DNA from: Endotrypanum monterogeii
Taxonomy: Eukaryota; Euglenozoa; Kinetoplastea; Trypanosomatida; Trypanosomatidae
DNA length: 64,000 bases
Assembly: GCA_000333855.2 (NCBI GenBank)
Contig: CM007315.1
Span: forward strand, 161,511-225,510
Direction: 5' to 3'
The position numbers and the translations under genes are program-made. Of the stretch, positions 9,618 through 19,925 are shown one piece after another (position 1 is the first letter of the stretch; every line of letters begins with the position of its first letter). The notes under the pieces were generated by a model. The model had not been told where the DNA came from. It did not search any database and was given only the letters and a program-made list of their open reading frames with translations.

Positions 9618-11636
9618 TCACGATTTTCCACTAGCGATGGTAGACGAGGAGCATGTCTGTGACGCTGTGATGCTCACCCACATTCGCTGCCCTCCCCTTT
9701 TGGGCTCCCTGAAGATTCGCTGCATCATGGACCGCCGTCCCCGCTCTCTCACCGCGTGCGACACGATGTGGAGCATGGTGCATGCCGGCGCTGTACACTC
9801 TGCACTGCTCAAGGTCAACATCTCCTGGGACGGAATGGAGGCAGAGAGCTCATTCACGCTGAGAGGCAGATGCTGTTGTGAACTTAACTCAACAAGAGCA
9901 CCGGCACTGCGTCCAGCTGTGGCAGAGAAAAGAAGGGTACCGCTCAACATCGAGTCGCTCGCGTCGATGATCTCCTCAGCAGAGAGTTTCGATTCGGAGG
10001 ACACCGGCACATCCGTCGTGCGTGTGCACATGGCATCCAAAGGAAATCGAGTACTGCGCCGCTCACCACAAAGTGCCCCAGTCGCCTTGGCGGGGGCGGA
10101 GACTGCAGCGAGAAGACTCATCGGGTTCAGCGAAGTCAAGCGGGAAGGGAATGCAGAAGTCGATGCACCGGGAGAGTCTCCACGGGCGATGGATGCAGTC
10201 CGGGCAGAACCCAACTCACTGTGCGACGCACAGCGCTCAGTCTGGGGAACCCGAGAAACATGTAGAAACGGTGGGACCACCTCCTCTGCACTCAGGAGAG
10301 CTACCGAGGAGTTGCACGATGGGAAGGTGGAAAGAATGCCGCTCGAGTCGGGCCGACTCACAGACGAGAGAGGCTGGAGTGCAGAGGACTCCGCTACACG
10401 AGTCATCCTGGCCCGTGGACTCCCGATACTTGGAGACGGTTGACGGCAGGAAGAGTGCGCAGCGTGCATCCTCGGCGAAGATGCGTTCTTGTTGAATGAC
10501 TTTGTGCGGAGTGATTGGGCCACTACGGCGGCTTGGTGAGAACTCCGCGAGGAGGCACTCACAGAAGAAGCCCCGGTGGCAGGGCAAAAAGCGGAACAGA
10601 TCATGTGCTCCGCGTGCTGCGCGGTGCCGTGAGCGTCACGTGAGGACGGCGCTGCAACCACTGCGTTGTGATTACGGGATGAAATGCAAATCCGTCGCGA
10701 CGTCCGTCTGTCCAAGGGAGGCCAAGGCTGCAGAGGTGGAGCAATGCACACGGTGTTAGGGGTCGACTGTCGTGAGGTACTCCAGGTTGGGCGCTGTATC
10801 GCAGGCAAGACAGTTGGTGATGACCCGTCCTCTGCCAGAACGCGCGGCGGTCGCATCTCCGTTTTTCCTAGTGACTCCAGAGCACCGAAACTCATCGTCG
10901 CCGCACTCTTTGACCATGTCACCGGGGCTGTTGCAGGAGAATGCGACCTCTGCAGAGTGCCGTATCGAGCTATGAGTGGCCTCGAGCTGGTATCCAGCGC
11001 CTGCTCCCGGGCTTCCGTACTGTAAGTCGTGGAATCTACCGCCGACGGAAGAGCAACGATGCACTCTGCAAAGGATGTCCCACTGCATTTACCGAAGGGG
11101 TCAGTGCTCTCCGATATTGCGCTTGACCCGCCCAGCCCCACTGTTGAGGATGTTTCTGCCATCTCGCACCGGATGCGTCGGGCATACGACTCCTTTCGGC
11201 GCCCAGCAAATAGCGCAGGACCGTCCAGCAGCTCCTCCACACGCGCCTCCTCCTCATTCGCCTCGAATGAACTTCTATAGAGCAACTCCGCGTCGGATAC
11301 CGCGTCTGTGTGTGGGAACGGGAGACCCGGTAAACTTTGGGCCGACTGCCGTGGTGCCAAAGGAGGGTACAGAGCAGCGCTGCGGGTGAGTGTCAAGCTG
11401 CCTTGCTGCGGCGGTGGTGGGGGAGGAACGGTAGCCAGACTCGTGATCATGGAATCAAAGAAGGAAGTAGCCAAGCTGTCGATTCGTGCCGGAGAGTCCT
11501 GCGACATGGCCGTCGGATCAAGCGAAGTCGACTGAGCACTGGGGGCCAGTGAGGCGCCAGTTGGCGGGTCGAATACAACGGAGGAGAGCCGAAGGCGCGA
11601 CCGGGTACAGTTGTGTGGATGCGCAGGCGAGTTCAT
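9618..11636 (-). CDS. Ser-rich protein of unknown function
   Basis: I do not recognise this 672-aa protein. It is rich in Ser, Ala, Thr and Pro, has a run of seven Pro near residue 75, an acidic patch (EANEEEARVEELL) near 130, and no membrane segment or catalytic motif that I can see; it is probably largely disordered. It is accepted as a gene because it is a long open frame on the common coding strand. A strong minus-strand pyrimidine tract followed by AG at about 11711 lies 75 nt upstream, and no ATG occurs between that AG and this start. A later Met at residue 44 (MSQDSP) is an alternative. The other frames over this span, including a 268-codon plus-strand frame, look like shadows. Confidence 0.72.
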   Translation of the reverse strand: MNSPAHPHNCTRSRLRLSSVVFDPPTGASLAPSAQSTSLDPTAMSQDSPARIDSLATSFFDSMITSLATVPPPPPPQQGSLTLTRSAALYPPLAPRQSAQSLPGLPFPHTDAVSDAELLYRSSFEANEEEARVEELLDGPALFAGRRKESYARRIRCEMAETSSTVGLGGSSAISESTDPFGKCSGTSFAECIVALPSAVDSTTYSTEAREQALDTSSRPLIARYGTLQRSHSPATAPVTWSKSAATMSFGALESLGKTEMRPPRVLAEDGSSPTVLPAIQRPTWSTSRQSTPNTVCIAPPLQPWPPLDRRTSRRICISSRNHNAVVAAPSSRDAHGTAQHAEHMICSAFCPATGASSVSASSRSSHQAAVVAQSLRTKSFNKNASSPRMHAAHSSCRQPSPSIGSPRARMTRVAESSALQPLSSVSRPDSSGILSTFPSCNSSVALLSAEEVVPPFLHVSRVPQTERCASHSELGSARTASIARGDSPGASTSAFPSRLTSLNPMSLLAAVSAPAKATGALCGERRSTRFPLDAMCTRTTDVPVSSESKLSAEEIIDASDSMLSGTLLFSATAGRSAGALVELSSQQHLPLSVNELSASIPSQEMLTLSSAECTAPACTMLHIVSHAVRERGRRSMMQRIFREPKRGGQRMWVSITASQTCSSSTIASGKS

Positions 11637-11710
11637 CCCTTTTCCGTGATGTTGGCCGGCGTTCAGAAACTTGTTGCAGTGTACTCGTGGTACAACTCCC
11701 CCCCCGTCAC

Positions 11711-11712
11711 CT
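11711..11712 (-). promoter_or_regulatory. Predicted spliced-leader acceptor for the Ser-rich gene
   Basis: On the minus strand a long pyrimidine tract (about 11750-11800: CCTCCCC, CTCTCT and a T run) is followed by the AG of TTAAG here. The first ATG downstream is the annotated start. Confidence 0.55.
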
Positions 11713-14024
11713 TAATAGTCACAACGGGTACACGCACACAGTCAGAAAGGGGAAAAAAAGGGGTAGAGAGGGAAGGGGAGGGAAATGAGTGGAAATGACG
11801 ATGGGAGTGGGGTGCGGTGAAACCAAGAAAACAAAAAGACGCTACCACAGCAGCTTTGCGATCCTGCGATGGCGCGTGTTGAGGTGCCGGTGTGCACACA
11901 GACACACACCTCCCGCCTCCTCGTCGATATAGAGTGTAATTTTTTTTTTTTTGAAAGAAATATACGGGGGGAGGGGGGGGGGTAACAGAAAACGGAGTGA
12001 GGGAGCGCAGAATATGCTGCAGAGAGGCAGAGAGGCGAAAGACCGGGTGCGGAGCAAATCTTTCAGAGACACAACAAAACCTGACGGAGAGTAAACCAAG
12101 TAGAAAAAAAAAAAAAAACACAAACAAACAAACAAAAAAGTTGATGGTGAACGTATCCCCCACAGGCAAGAGGAAACTTTGAGCACTGAACAGTCACGAA
12201 AGAAGACCAAAACGTGAGAGAAGTAGATATATAGATATAGATATATAGATAAAGAGATACCGGACGAGAGCAACGCGTAGCGCTTGTTCACAAATGAACT
12301 GGGCAAGAAGGCAAACAGAGACACACGAGGTGAGAAATAAGGAACCAGCAAGAGCAAGAGAAGAGCGACGAATAGAAGAGCTAAACAAAAACACTGACAC
12401 ACTCGCACACACACGTAATCACAGCTACGAAGAGCTACCAAGACCCTCCCGTCAACAGCCACAAGAAAAAGAACAAAAAAAAAGGAGTGGAGCGGGGTGT
12501 AACCATCCACAAATCCATGTCAAGCTGGGAAGAAGCTACAAGGAGGAGGAAAGATGTGAGAGAAAAAACAAAAACGCTAAAAAGAAAAAAAGGGAGAAAA
12601 CACAATAGAGACACAAAAGTACACCTCGAGACGCTAGGATTTTTCCAACACGAACTGCCAAAAACTGTCAACAACTGAAACGCTTTCAAAGCGAATACTT
12701 CGAAGCTGGAGCGGTGTGTGTAAATCACAGCTACAGATTTATTTATTTTCGCTTGCGTGTGTTTGAATGTGTGTGTGTGTGTGTGTCTATGCGTGAAAGA
12801 TATCTCAAAACGCAAGCGCTTTTTTTTTTTTAAGTAAATTCTCTTAGTTTCCTTTTCGGGGAAGTGTCATAAAGCGAACACGAGAAAAGGAGGCGGAGGC
12901 GGGGAGGAAGGAAGACGAACGAAGGAAAAAGATATACGGAAAAAGTATATAAAGCAGTGTCACTACAAATTCACGTGTGCGTGCGCGTGTGCACTAACCG
13001 ACACAGTCGTGTCAATGATAGATGTGATGGTCCTGGAGTCACAATCTACATGTAAAACAAAGAGAGGACAAAAGATGCACAGAGCCAGTTCTATATATAC
13101 ATATATGTTAATAAAGAAGAGATTCCCTACACACACAAGAAAAACAAGCTCGAGAATATGCCCCCCCCCCTCCAACACAGACAGCCACCAGCACAAACCT
13201 GTAGGAGCACGATTCCAGAAGCGGGGGGAGCAGGATCAAAGAAAACACGCGGGCACAAATACCGCCCAATAGTCGAGGTATTTTTTTCTCCCTTTTATTA
13301 TTTTTTTATTTTGGCCGGAGGGGAGGGGGAGGGGGGGGAATGAAAGGAGAGGGTGATAAGGGGGGGAGGTGAGATGTGAGGGGAGCAGAAAATTGGCCGA
13401 CGTTTCACTTGACGATGGAGCGAACTCAGCGTGAACGCACACCCGCAGAAGGGAGTGAACAGCGCAGATGAGAAAAAGTAAAAAATAATTTAAAAAAGGA
13501 GCAAAGACCTCAAATTCTGTAAATATATGGCAAACGAATAATCCATAACTGTCAGAATAACCAGAATCATAAACGCAAGAGAGACGTACGGGCTAGCGAG
13601 CACGTGAGTTCTCGTACTGGAAGACAGAAGAAAGGACGGAGCAACCAGAAAAATGCAGGGGAGGTGTATCGATATTCTCGTTCGTTTTTTGTATGTTTGC
13701 GTTGGTTGTATGTGGGGGGCCGTTATCTTGTTCGCGCAGGCGATATCTTCGCTCGTATGCTCCACAAAGATACGAGAAAGCTTCGAATTTCGGGGCGTGT
13801 GCACGTATGCAGAAATGTGTGTGTGTATGTGTGAGAGGAAAGGGAGGAGATGTGGTGTACACGCTTCTTCTTGTTGGGATGAAGAAACGCAAAATAGGTG
13901 AAAAAGGACAGCCCACAGGGAACCCAGCTCGTCCCTCACTCAGCCTCGCCCCAGAGGAAGCTACTCACCACCTACTCCACTGCAGGAATCCGAGAGGCGA
14001 ATGAAGTTAAGCGGTAGAAAACGC

Positions 14025-14063
<39 letters not shown>
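14025..14063. repeat. (TA)n-(TG)n microsatellite
   Basis: About ten TA units pass directly into about nine TG units. Noncoding. Confidence 0.9.
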
Positions 14064-14556
14064 ATGTAGAAGTATGTCTTTAGAAAAAAAAAATAAGTGT
14101 ATATTTCGATGTATATAAAATAAATGCAGTCTCTTGTGAGTTGTTGGCAGAAGTGTCAGGTGGTTGCGGCGTATGTCGTGACGAATGACTTTGACAGGGA
14201 GAGAATATATATATGATGATAGCGGTGAAATACTTCCCTCGTCTTGTCCACTCGTTTTATACCTCAACCCACTGCCCCAAAGTTTCTCCGACCCATTCAC
14301 CTGTAGAGGACTGTCTTGTGACACACGCTGGTGCTGCAATAGTCGAAACGAAAAGGGTAGAGAAAAAAAAAACACTGAGTGCTGTTTGCTTTCGAGTGTG
14401 TAAGCATATGGGCGCTTATGTTTGACAGATATGCGAGTGCGTCACAGGGAAGAGTAGGACAGCCAGAAGAGGTACAGCATACAGCTTGGCCATCCATCGA
14501 TGCAGCACCAGCTCGAATGGTGAAGAGAGTACCAGGACGTGCACAAGTACGGCACC

Positions 14557-14763
14557 TTACCGTAGGACAGAACTAGAAGGATACGTAAATGGTGATGCAT
14601 CAACTCGGCGTATAAGCTCACGCCACCGTTGCACGGAGAGTGAAGCTTGCTTCCCTTTTTCGTGCTCGAGGGCCGCCCACGCTTTTTGTTCGTTCACCCC
14701 ATCAAAAGAGAAATACAAACTCCACATTTGTGTAGAATGTTTCGGTATCATTCGCTTTGCCAT
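14557..14763 (-). CDS. Possible small protein (68 aa), weak candidate
   Basis: A 68-codon frame beginning MAKRMIPK is not low complexity, unlike the other short frames in this gap. It contains several Trp and a basic, amphipathic-looking stretch (RWRELIRRV). Directly upstream on the minus strand is a pyrimidine-rich tract ending TTAAG, with the AG touching the ATG. That resembles a splice acceptor but would leave no 5' UTR. Third-position GC is only about half, lower than expected for the long genes here, which argues against coding. I do not recognise a family. It could be chance or the remnant of a gene. Confidence 0.22.
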   Translation of the reverse strand: MAKRMIPKHSTQMWSLYFSFDGVNEQKAWAALEHEKGKQASLSVQRWRELIRRVDASPFTYPSSSVLR

Positions 14764-15150
14764 CTTAACGGAAAATAGAACAATGACAAAAGGGGGGCAC
14801 CACACACGCACCACAAACACTCACACATACACACACCCCAGTTGGGATTGTCAACACAATAGAGTGAGACGGACGTGGGGGGGGGGGGCAGTTATTCACA
14901 TGTTATTGCGCTTCTCTGAATTGCTCAACTGCGCGGAAAGAGGTGAGTAAAGATCAAGCAGGGACGTACACACCCTTGACGGAGAGCGCGACGGCGTAAG
15001 ACATGCCCACGGGCACGAAAGCGGGCGTACCCGGAATGTAACGTGGCACGTGTACACACACACACATGCCCTAGCTACTACGCGCGTGAACCCCACGACA
15101 CCCCATCGTCACAGGGTGCCCTGGAAAAAAAAAAATTCAAGAGAGGCCAA

Positions 15151-17685
15151 CTAGAGACCCTCATCGCTCTCCACGATCGCCGAAAAAGCGACTTTTCGGC
15201 TGCTGTCGGCTGCCTGGTGCTTCTTGCCCGTGCGCCTGCGCCGGGACCGTCGCATCGGCTCAGACGTGGATTCGTTACTCCCGTCCGCCTCCACATTCTC
15301 TGTCCCCTGCTTCTCCCTCGCAGTCGCCTCCTCTACTAGGGCAATAGGCAGCTCGGTTGTTTCCTCTGGACGACTAAAGCGCAGCGGTGGCAGCGGAGGA
15401 GTCACCCCTGTGCTGTCCTCGTCACACCAACGGTCGGTAATCGGTAGCCGCACCTCCGTGCCGATCTGCGACACATCCGACGCGGAGCGCACGGAGGTCA
15501 ACACCAGGGCTGAGGCACCGGTCTCGAAGCGAAGCGGCGAGAACATGTAGCCGCCGTTTCCATCGAAGTACAAAACCCAGTTGTGGTACTGCCATACACT
15601 GCGGCGGTGTGCTATCGTCATGACAGTTATACCAAGCTCGCAGCAGCGCTCATACACGCGCCTCTCCACGTCGAGGTCGATGAGACTGCTGCACTCGTCC
15701 AGTATGGCAAAACGTGGGCGGTGAAAGAAAAGGCGGGCCATCGCCAGACGCTGCTGCTCCCCAAGCGAAAGAATTTCATCGCTCCACGACAGTCGCGTCT
15801 CCCATGACATGTTGAGCTTGGTAAAAATGTACTCAAGCCCCACTATCTTCAGGTAGCCATACAGCTCCGCTTCACCGATGGTGAGGTCTTTCTTTTCGAG
15901 AGGGTAGATCACCTGCTCCAGCAGCGTGCCATCGAACATGTACGGCCGCTGAGGGACGTAGTACAGCTGTTCCGCCTCGGGCTTCACGATGCGGCCACCC
16001 CGCAGTGGCCATAGCTCACCCAGAAGGCGAAACGTCGATGACTTACCGCAGCCGTTTCGGCCGATGATCAGCAGATTCATGCCGGGTTTCACAAAAAAAG
16101 ACAAGGAGTTGCAGAGGCACTCGCCGGTGGGGAGCACAAGTGGAACGTCTATGAACTCAATGTGCTCACCACGTACGATGCGGCCAAAAGAGGCCTCGTC
16201 GTATATGACTAGGGGCCGCTCATCCTCGTCACGGGATGGGAATGCACCAGAGGCGCGGTACATTATCGGTGAGTGCGCAGTACGCTCTGTTTGTATCTCC
16301 AACACCATGTCAGCGCGGTCCAGTGCGGAGAGCAACTGTGCCAGCCGGCGTGTGTAGCCACTGATGACAAACATAAGCTTGATGCTCCACAGAAAACGCC
16401 CGATGGCGGTGGCGAGTGTCTTGAAGATGTACGAGGTGCGGGTCAGCGTCGCCGTAGCCCCCTCGGGGGTGTTCGTCGCCCCTTTCTGATGCACGACAGC
16501 CATCGCACACACGACGTAGCCCAGCAACACAGATCCGTACTTGTTGTGGAGGGCCTCGGTGAGGTTAAAGCGGGCACGCACGTAGGCGGCGTAGCGAGAC
16601 TGGCCTGTGACGGCACTGAACAGACGCTGCAGGAGTCTCTCATAAAAACGAAACCCCTTCGTGATGGTGATTTCCTCAGCGTGCGTACGCAAACTTTGGT
16701 GTGCCGCCCGCACGGCACTCTCCTTCTCCATACGCTGCCCCACCATCCAGTCGAGATTGGGGGCGAAGCAGATCACCCACGCAGCGAAAATAGAGTAGTA
16801 AAGCCATGCCAGGATAGTGCCCTTCCAGCCGGTCTCGCGTGCGAGCGCGAAGGAGAAGGTGAGCGCCTCCATCAACGGACGCGGCACGCTCATGAAAAGG
16901 GCCGATGTCACACGCGACCAGTTGCGCACGTCGTCGGTGATGCGCTGGTCCACCCGGTCCACCTCGTGTAGGCCAGCAAGCTGGAAGAAAACGCGCCGCT
17001 TCAGATACCGCTCGGAGAAATATGCGGCGATATTCTCGCGATAGTACAGCCCCAGCATCTCCGAGTAGTAGTCCAGCGTCACATTGAGCAAGGTGGCCGG
17101 CACACACGAGACAGCAAACAGCAACAGTGTACGAAAAACGCGGCGCATGTTTCCCTCCATGGCCGCGTGGCTGATGCGCCCGCTAATGCTGACGATGCGC
17201 ACAGAGACAAAGGTACGCGCCAACATCAGCAATAAGAGAATGGCGATGCTCCGCGCCTCGCGGCCGTGAGAGCTCGGGAGCGCCACACGCAGAAGCTGCA
17301 AAAAGCGTTTAAGCACCGATACCTCGTCGCCAACCTGACTGCTTTGAGGTACAGCAGTTGTTGGGGGAACCAAGGTGGAAGTAGAGGGAAGCGTAACATT
17401 GCACAACACTGGAGAACCCGGCAGCGCAAGTACTGATGAGGGCATGGATGCAGAAGCAGTGATCTTTCGTTTAGCTGCCTCGTTCTGGCCACGCACGATG
17501 CTACCCTGGATACCCCGAATCGATGGCGGTGGCATATCCTTGGCAAGCTGCCGCCCACTCGATGTAGCGTACATGGTAGCAAGGAAAGCGAGAGATCCAC
17601 CCACCCAGCTGACCAAAACGGGGTCCCGCAGCCGCGACGTCGTGTACTCCATCACGTACTCGCGGAGAACCTCAGAGGAGACCAT
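15151..17685 (-). CDS. ABC half-transporter, subfamily D (glycosomal/peroxisomal type)
   Basis: This 844-aa half-transporter has one transmembrane domain (about residues 95-430) and one nucleotide-binding domain. Visible parts are GRNGCGKSS (Walker A, near 540), LSLGEQQR (signature, near 637), FAILDECSSLID (Walker B, near 660) and the His of TIAHRR (near 688). The sequence VDRVDQRI near residue 243, before the NBD, matches the conserved (N)PDQRI-type segment of ABCD proteins. ABCD proteins carry fatty acids or acyl-CoAs into peroxisomes; trypanosomatids have three, GAT1-3, in the glycosome membrane. I recall the chromosome 31 member as ABCD1/GAT1-like, but the sequence alone does not settle which one this is. 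The C-terminus is extended and basic. A pyrimidine tract and AG lie about 34 nt upstream of the start. Confidence 0.9.
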   Translation of the reverse strand: MVSSEVLREYVMEYTTSRLRDPVLVSWVGGSLAFLATMYATSSGRQLAKDMPPPSIRGIQGSIVRGQNEAAKRKITASASMPSSVLALPGSPVLCNVTLPSTSTLVPPTTAVPQSSQVGDEVSVLKRFLQLLRVALPSSHGREARSIAILLLLMLARTFVSVRIVSISGRISHAAMEGNMRRVFRTLLLFAVSCVPATLLNVTLDYYSEMLGLYYRENIAAYFSERYLKRRVFFQLAGLHEVDRVDQRITDDVRNWSRVTSALFMSVPRPLMEALTFSFALARETGWKGTILAWLYYSIFAAWVICFAPNLDWMVGQRMEKESAVRAAHQSLRTHAEEITITKGFRFYERLLQRLFSAVTGQSRYAAYVRARFNLTEALHNKYGSVLLGYVVCAMAVVHQKGATNTPEGATATLTRTSYIFKTLATAIGRFLWSIKLMFVISGYTRRLAQLLSALDRADMVLEIQTERTAHSPIMYRASGAFPSRDEDERPLVIYDEASFGRIVRGEHIEFIDVPLVLPTGECLCNSLSFFVKPGMNLLIIGRNGCGKSSTFRLLGELWPLRGGRIVKPEAEQLYYVPQRPYMFDGTLLEQVIYPLEKKDLTIGEAELYGYLKIVGLEYIFTKLNMSWETRLSWSDEILSLGEQQRLAMARLFFHRPRFAILDECSSLIDLDVERRVYERCCELGITVMTIAHRRSVWQYHNWVLYFDGNGGYMFSPLRFETGASALVLTSVRSASDVSQIGTEVRLPITDRWCDEDSTGVTPPLPPLRFSRPEETTELPIALVEEATAREKQGTENVEADGSNESTSEPMRRSRRRRTGKKHQAADSSRKVAFSAIVESDEGL

Positions 17686-17718
17686 TGTCGTAGAGGTCAG
17701 CCCGATGGGAAGTGAGCA

Positions 17719-17720
17719 CT
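17719..17720 (-). promoter_or_regulatory. Predicted spliced-leader acceptor for the ABCD gene
   Basis: A minus-strand tract with CCCTCCCTCCTTCCC and CTTTCTTC is followed by the first AG here (ACACAG), giving a 5' UTR of about 33 nt before the ATG at 17685. Confidence 0.55.
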
Positions 17721-17831
17721 GTGTGTGTTGGTGTGAAGAAAGCGGGACAAGGGAAGGAGGGAGGGTCTATCGTGCTCGAGTTACACCACGATTGATGTCC
17801 GTGGCTCCGATACCGAGACTCTCACGTATCG

Positions 17832-17832
17832 G

Positions 17833-17861
<29 letters not shown>
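17832..17861. repeat. (TG)15 microsatellite
   Basis: About fifteen GT units in the 5' flank of the ABC transporter gene. Confidence 0.9.
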
Positions 17862-17863
<2 letters not shown>

Positions 17864-17991
17864 ACCGTCAGAGAAAATGAAAAGGCGAGAGAAGTCCGAG
17901 AGAGGAGTAACCGGTGAGTATCGACAGAACATTGGGGTTAAGTAAGCGACGTGGAGCAGAAGAAGTTCTCATCCCTCTCTATGTGATCTCC

Positions 17992-17992
<1 letters not shown>

Positions 17993-18060
<68 letters not shown>
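17993..18060. repeat. (TA)n-(TG)n microsatellite
   Basis: A long (TA)n block passes into (TG)n, similar to the tracts at 2308, 5433 and 14025. Confidence 0.9.
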
Positions 18061-18063
<3 letters not shown>

Positions 18064-18384
18064 TTGTACAACAACGCACGCAAGCAGTAAGGATCATTCT
18101 TATCCACCCTCCCCCAACTGACGAAGCGCTTATGCAGCAAAGCGGCCATGAGAAAGTCCTTCGATGCCTCGAGAGTGAGCGGAGACGAGCGATGAGAAGA
18201 ACTGTAGAAGAAGCACACATGGCTACGGCGCCCCATGAAGTAGCACCAGTCGTCAGTGGCCGAGGACACGGAGGAGAATCGACACGGCGGAGTCTACAGT
18301 AGCCAAAAGAATCCAAAACTATGTGCACAGTTTTTCCAGCTTCCTCGAGGACGACTCTGCCATACATCCGAGCCTGAGACCTCA

Positions 18385-18879
18385 ACTCCACATCACTGCC
18401 ACCAGCTCGTCATTGGTCTGAGGTGGTGTGCCCTCGAATCCAGCCGTGCACACGTCCTGCGGTAATCGCTGACCCGCCGTGCTCAGGGGTGCATATGCCT
18501 CCAACAGCAACCGCACCCACTTCGCAGGTCGCCCCTCCCAACCGCACCCGTGGCGCGACCTGCTCCGTCGTGCGTCCCTCGGGGTGGTGCAGGCGGCCCT
18601 CTTCCCCTGCTCACTAGGCGGGGACAGTGAGGGCCGGATGTCATGTGTACAAGTCGCCCCAGCACGGTGCTCGTCAGATGAGCTGCCGCGGCGTGCGCAC
18701 TCTCGCAGGTCGCTCTGGCATGCAGATTCCCGTGGGCCCTTGAGCCTCTTACCGCTTGAGGTGGCTCGGCGCGTGCAGGCTCGTGGAGAGCGGAGCGGGT
18801 GGGCCTAGTCCGTCTCCGCAGAGAGCAGGTAGTGGACTCCCGGCACTGCAGCCCCGACCTTTTCTCCTCGGACGAAGGC
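18385..18879 (+). mobile_element. Dispersed ~495-bp repeat, copy 2 (SIDER-like retroposon candidate)
   Basis: The plus strand here matches copy 1 read on its minus strand, from ACTCCACATCACTGCC to CTCCTCGGAC. The one difference I confirmed is G in CCCTGCTC-flanking GGAAGAGGG versus GGAAAAGGG in copy 1. The copy is antisense to the surrounding genes and sits in the presumed 3' UTR of the coiled-coil gene. The near-identity points to recent duplication or gene conversion between the copies, 12 kb apart. Confidence 0.7.
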
Positions 18880-19925
18880 GTCGATACGCAGCGGAGGATA
18901 TCAGCGGAAGAAAGGAGGAAATATGTATGGAGAAGTGTGTGTGTGTGTGGGTGCGTTTGGAGGGATGTCGATGAAATGCCATGAACAACAACTGCAACAT
19001 GTGAAAGTAGTCAACTGGAGATGTGGGCGCGGAGTCTACCCGAGGTCGGAGAAAAAAAAGGGGGGCGGTCTCACTTGTGCACATGCGTACACCCGCCCTC
19101 TACTGGGTAACAGAAAAAACACTTTTCTCACTCCACTCGTTCCCAGGGCACCACAGACACATTTCCCAGCTGCCTTCTCCTGTTCCCCCCCCCCTGTGCC
19201 GTGTATTCCATCTGCCTTGCCTTATTAAATGATGTGAGGAGATTGAAGGGTACACCAGCCACGACGTGAACGCTTGGTGTGACGTAGCAGATAGCTCCAA
19301 GGACTGAAAAGGCGCAAGCAACACAGACGTAAACCATAGGAGTACAACCTAGTCGAACAAAAGGAATGGGGTTGTAGCCTGGGGTGACACACACACACAC
19401 ACACAGGCACCATACAAGTCATACAAGGGCATGTGGAGTCACGCAAATAAACGATGGGAATATGAAAAGTTGTGGGGCAGTGGACACGGTGGTCCACAAC
19501 ATAGAGAGAAAACAGTGAACCCTCTCAGATGCACGAACGGCTCTGTCAGTTAGCCAAATAAAACTGAAGCTGCTTTGAATACAAATAATAAAAAAATGAG
19601 TGACCGAGAAGTGTGGAGAAGGAACGTACGCCCATAACGGCGCCGCCACACCGAACGACACACGCGGTTCATCTGCGTTTGACAGAAAGGGAAGAGAAGA
19701 CAAAAAAGACGGTGCCATAACCCGTGAGCAAGAAAAAAAGACGGAGGCACCGGCGACTCTCGTGTGAACTCGACTCTTCCGCGTTGGAGCCGGTCGTGCT
19801 GCAAAGTGCCCGGGATAGACGGCAATCAACGACACGCAATGAGCGGCTTTCCCATGGGGTTCACCACCACTGCCACTAGCAGCAGCAGCAGCAACAGCCA
19901 TTATCGAGGCCAGTGACCACCTGCG

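Larger units (their letters stand above)
11637..15150. other. Gene-free region with simple repeats
   Basis: No well-supported gene. It contains A-rich, G-rich and TA/TG tracts. One stretch (14557-14763, minus) has non-repetitive sequence and a splice-acceptor-like start; it is listed separately as a weak candidate. Confidence 0.55.
17686..19925. other. Intergenic region with repeat copy 2
   Basis: No gene is seen. It holds TG and TA/TG microsatellites and, at 18385-18879, the second copy of the 495-bp dispersed repeat. It forms the 3' flank of the coiled-coil gene and the 5' flank of the ABC transporter. Confidence 0.6.

Noticed and set aside
9637..10443. 268-codon plus-strand frame
   Set aside because: It is antisense to the Ser-rich gene, on the wrong strand for the unit, and has no recognisable motif; biased codon use on the coding strand commonly opens such frames.
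16273..16971. 232-codon plus-strand frame
   Set aside because: Antisense shadow of the ABC transporter, which has all its motifs on the minus strand.
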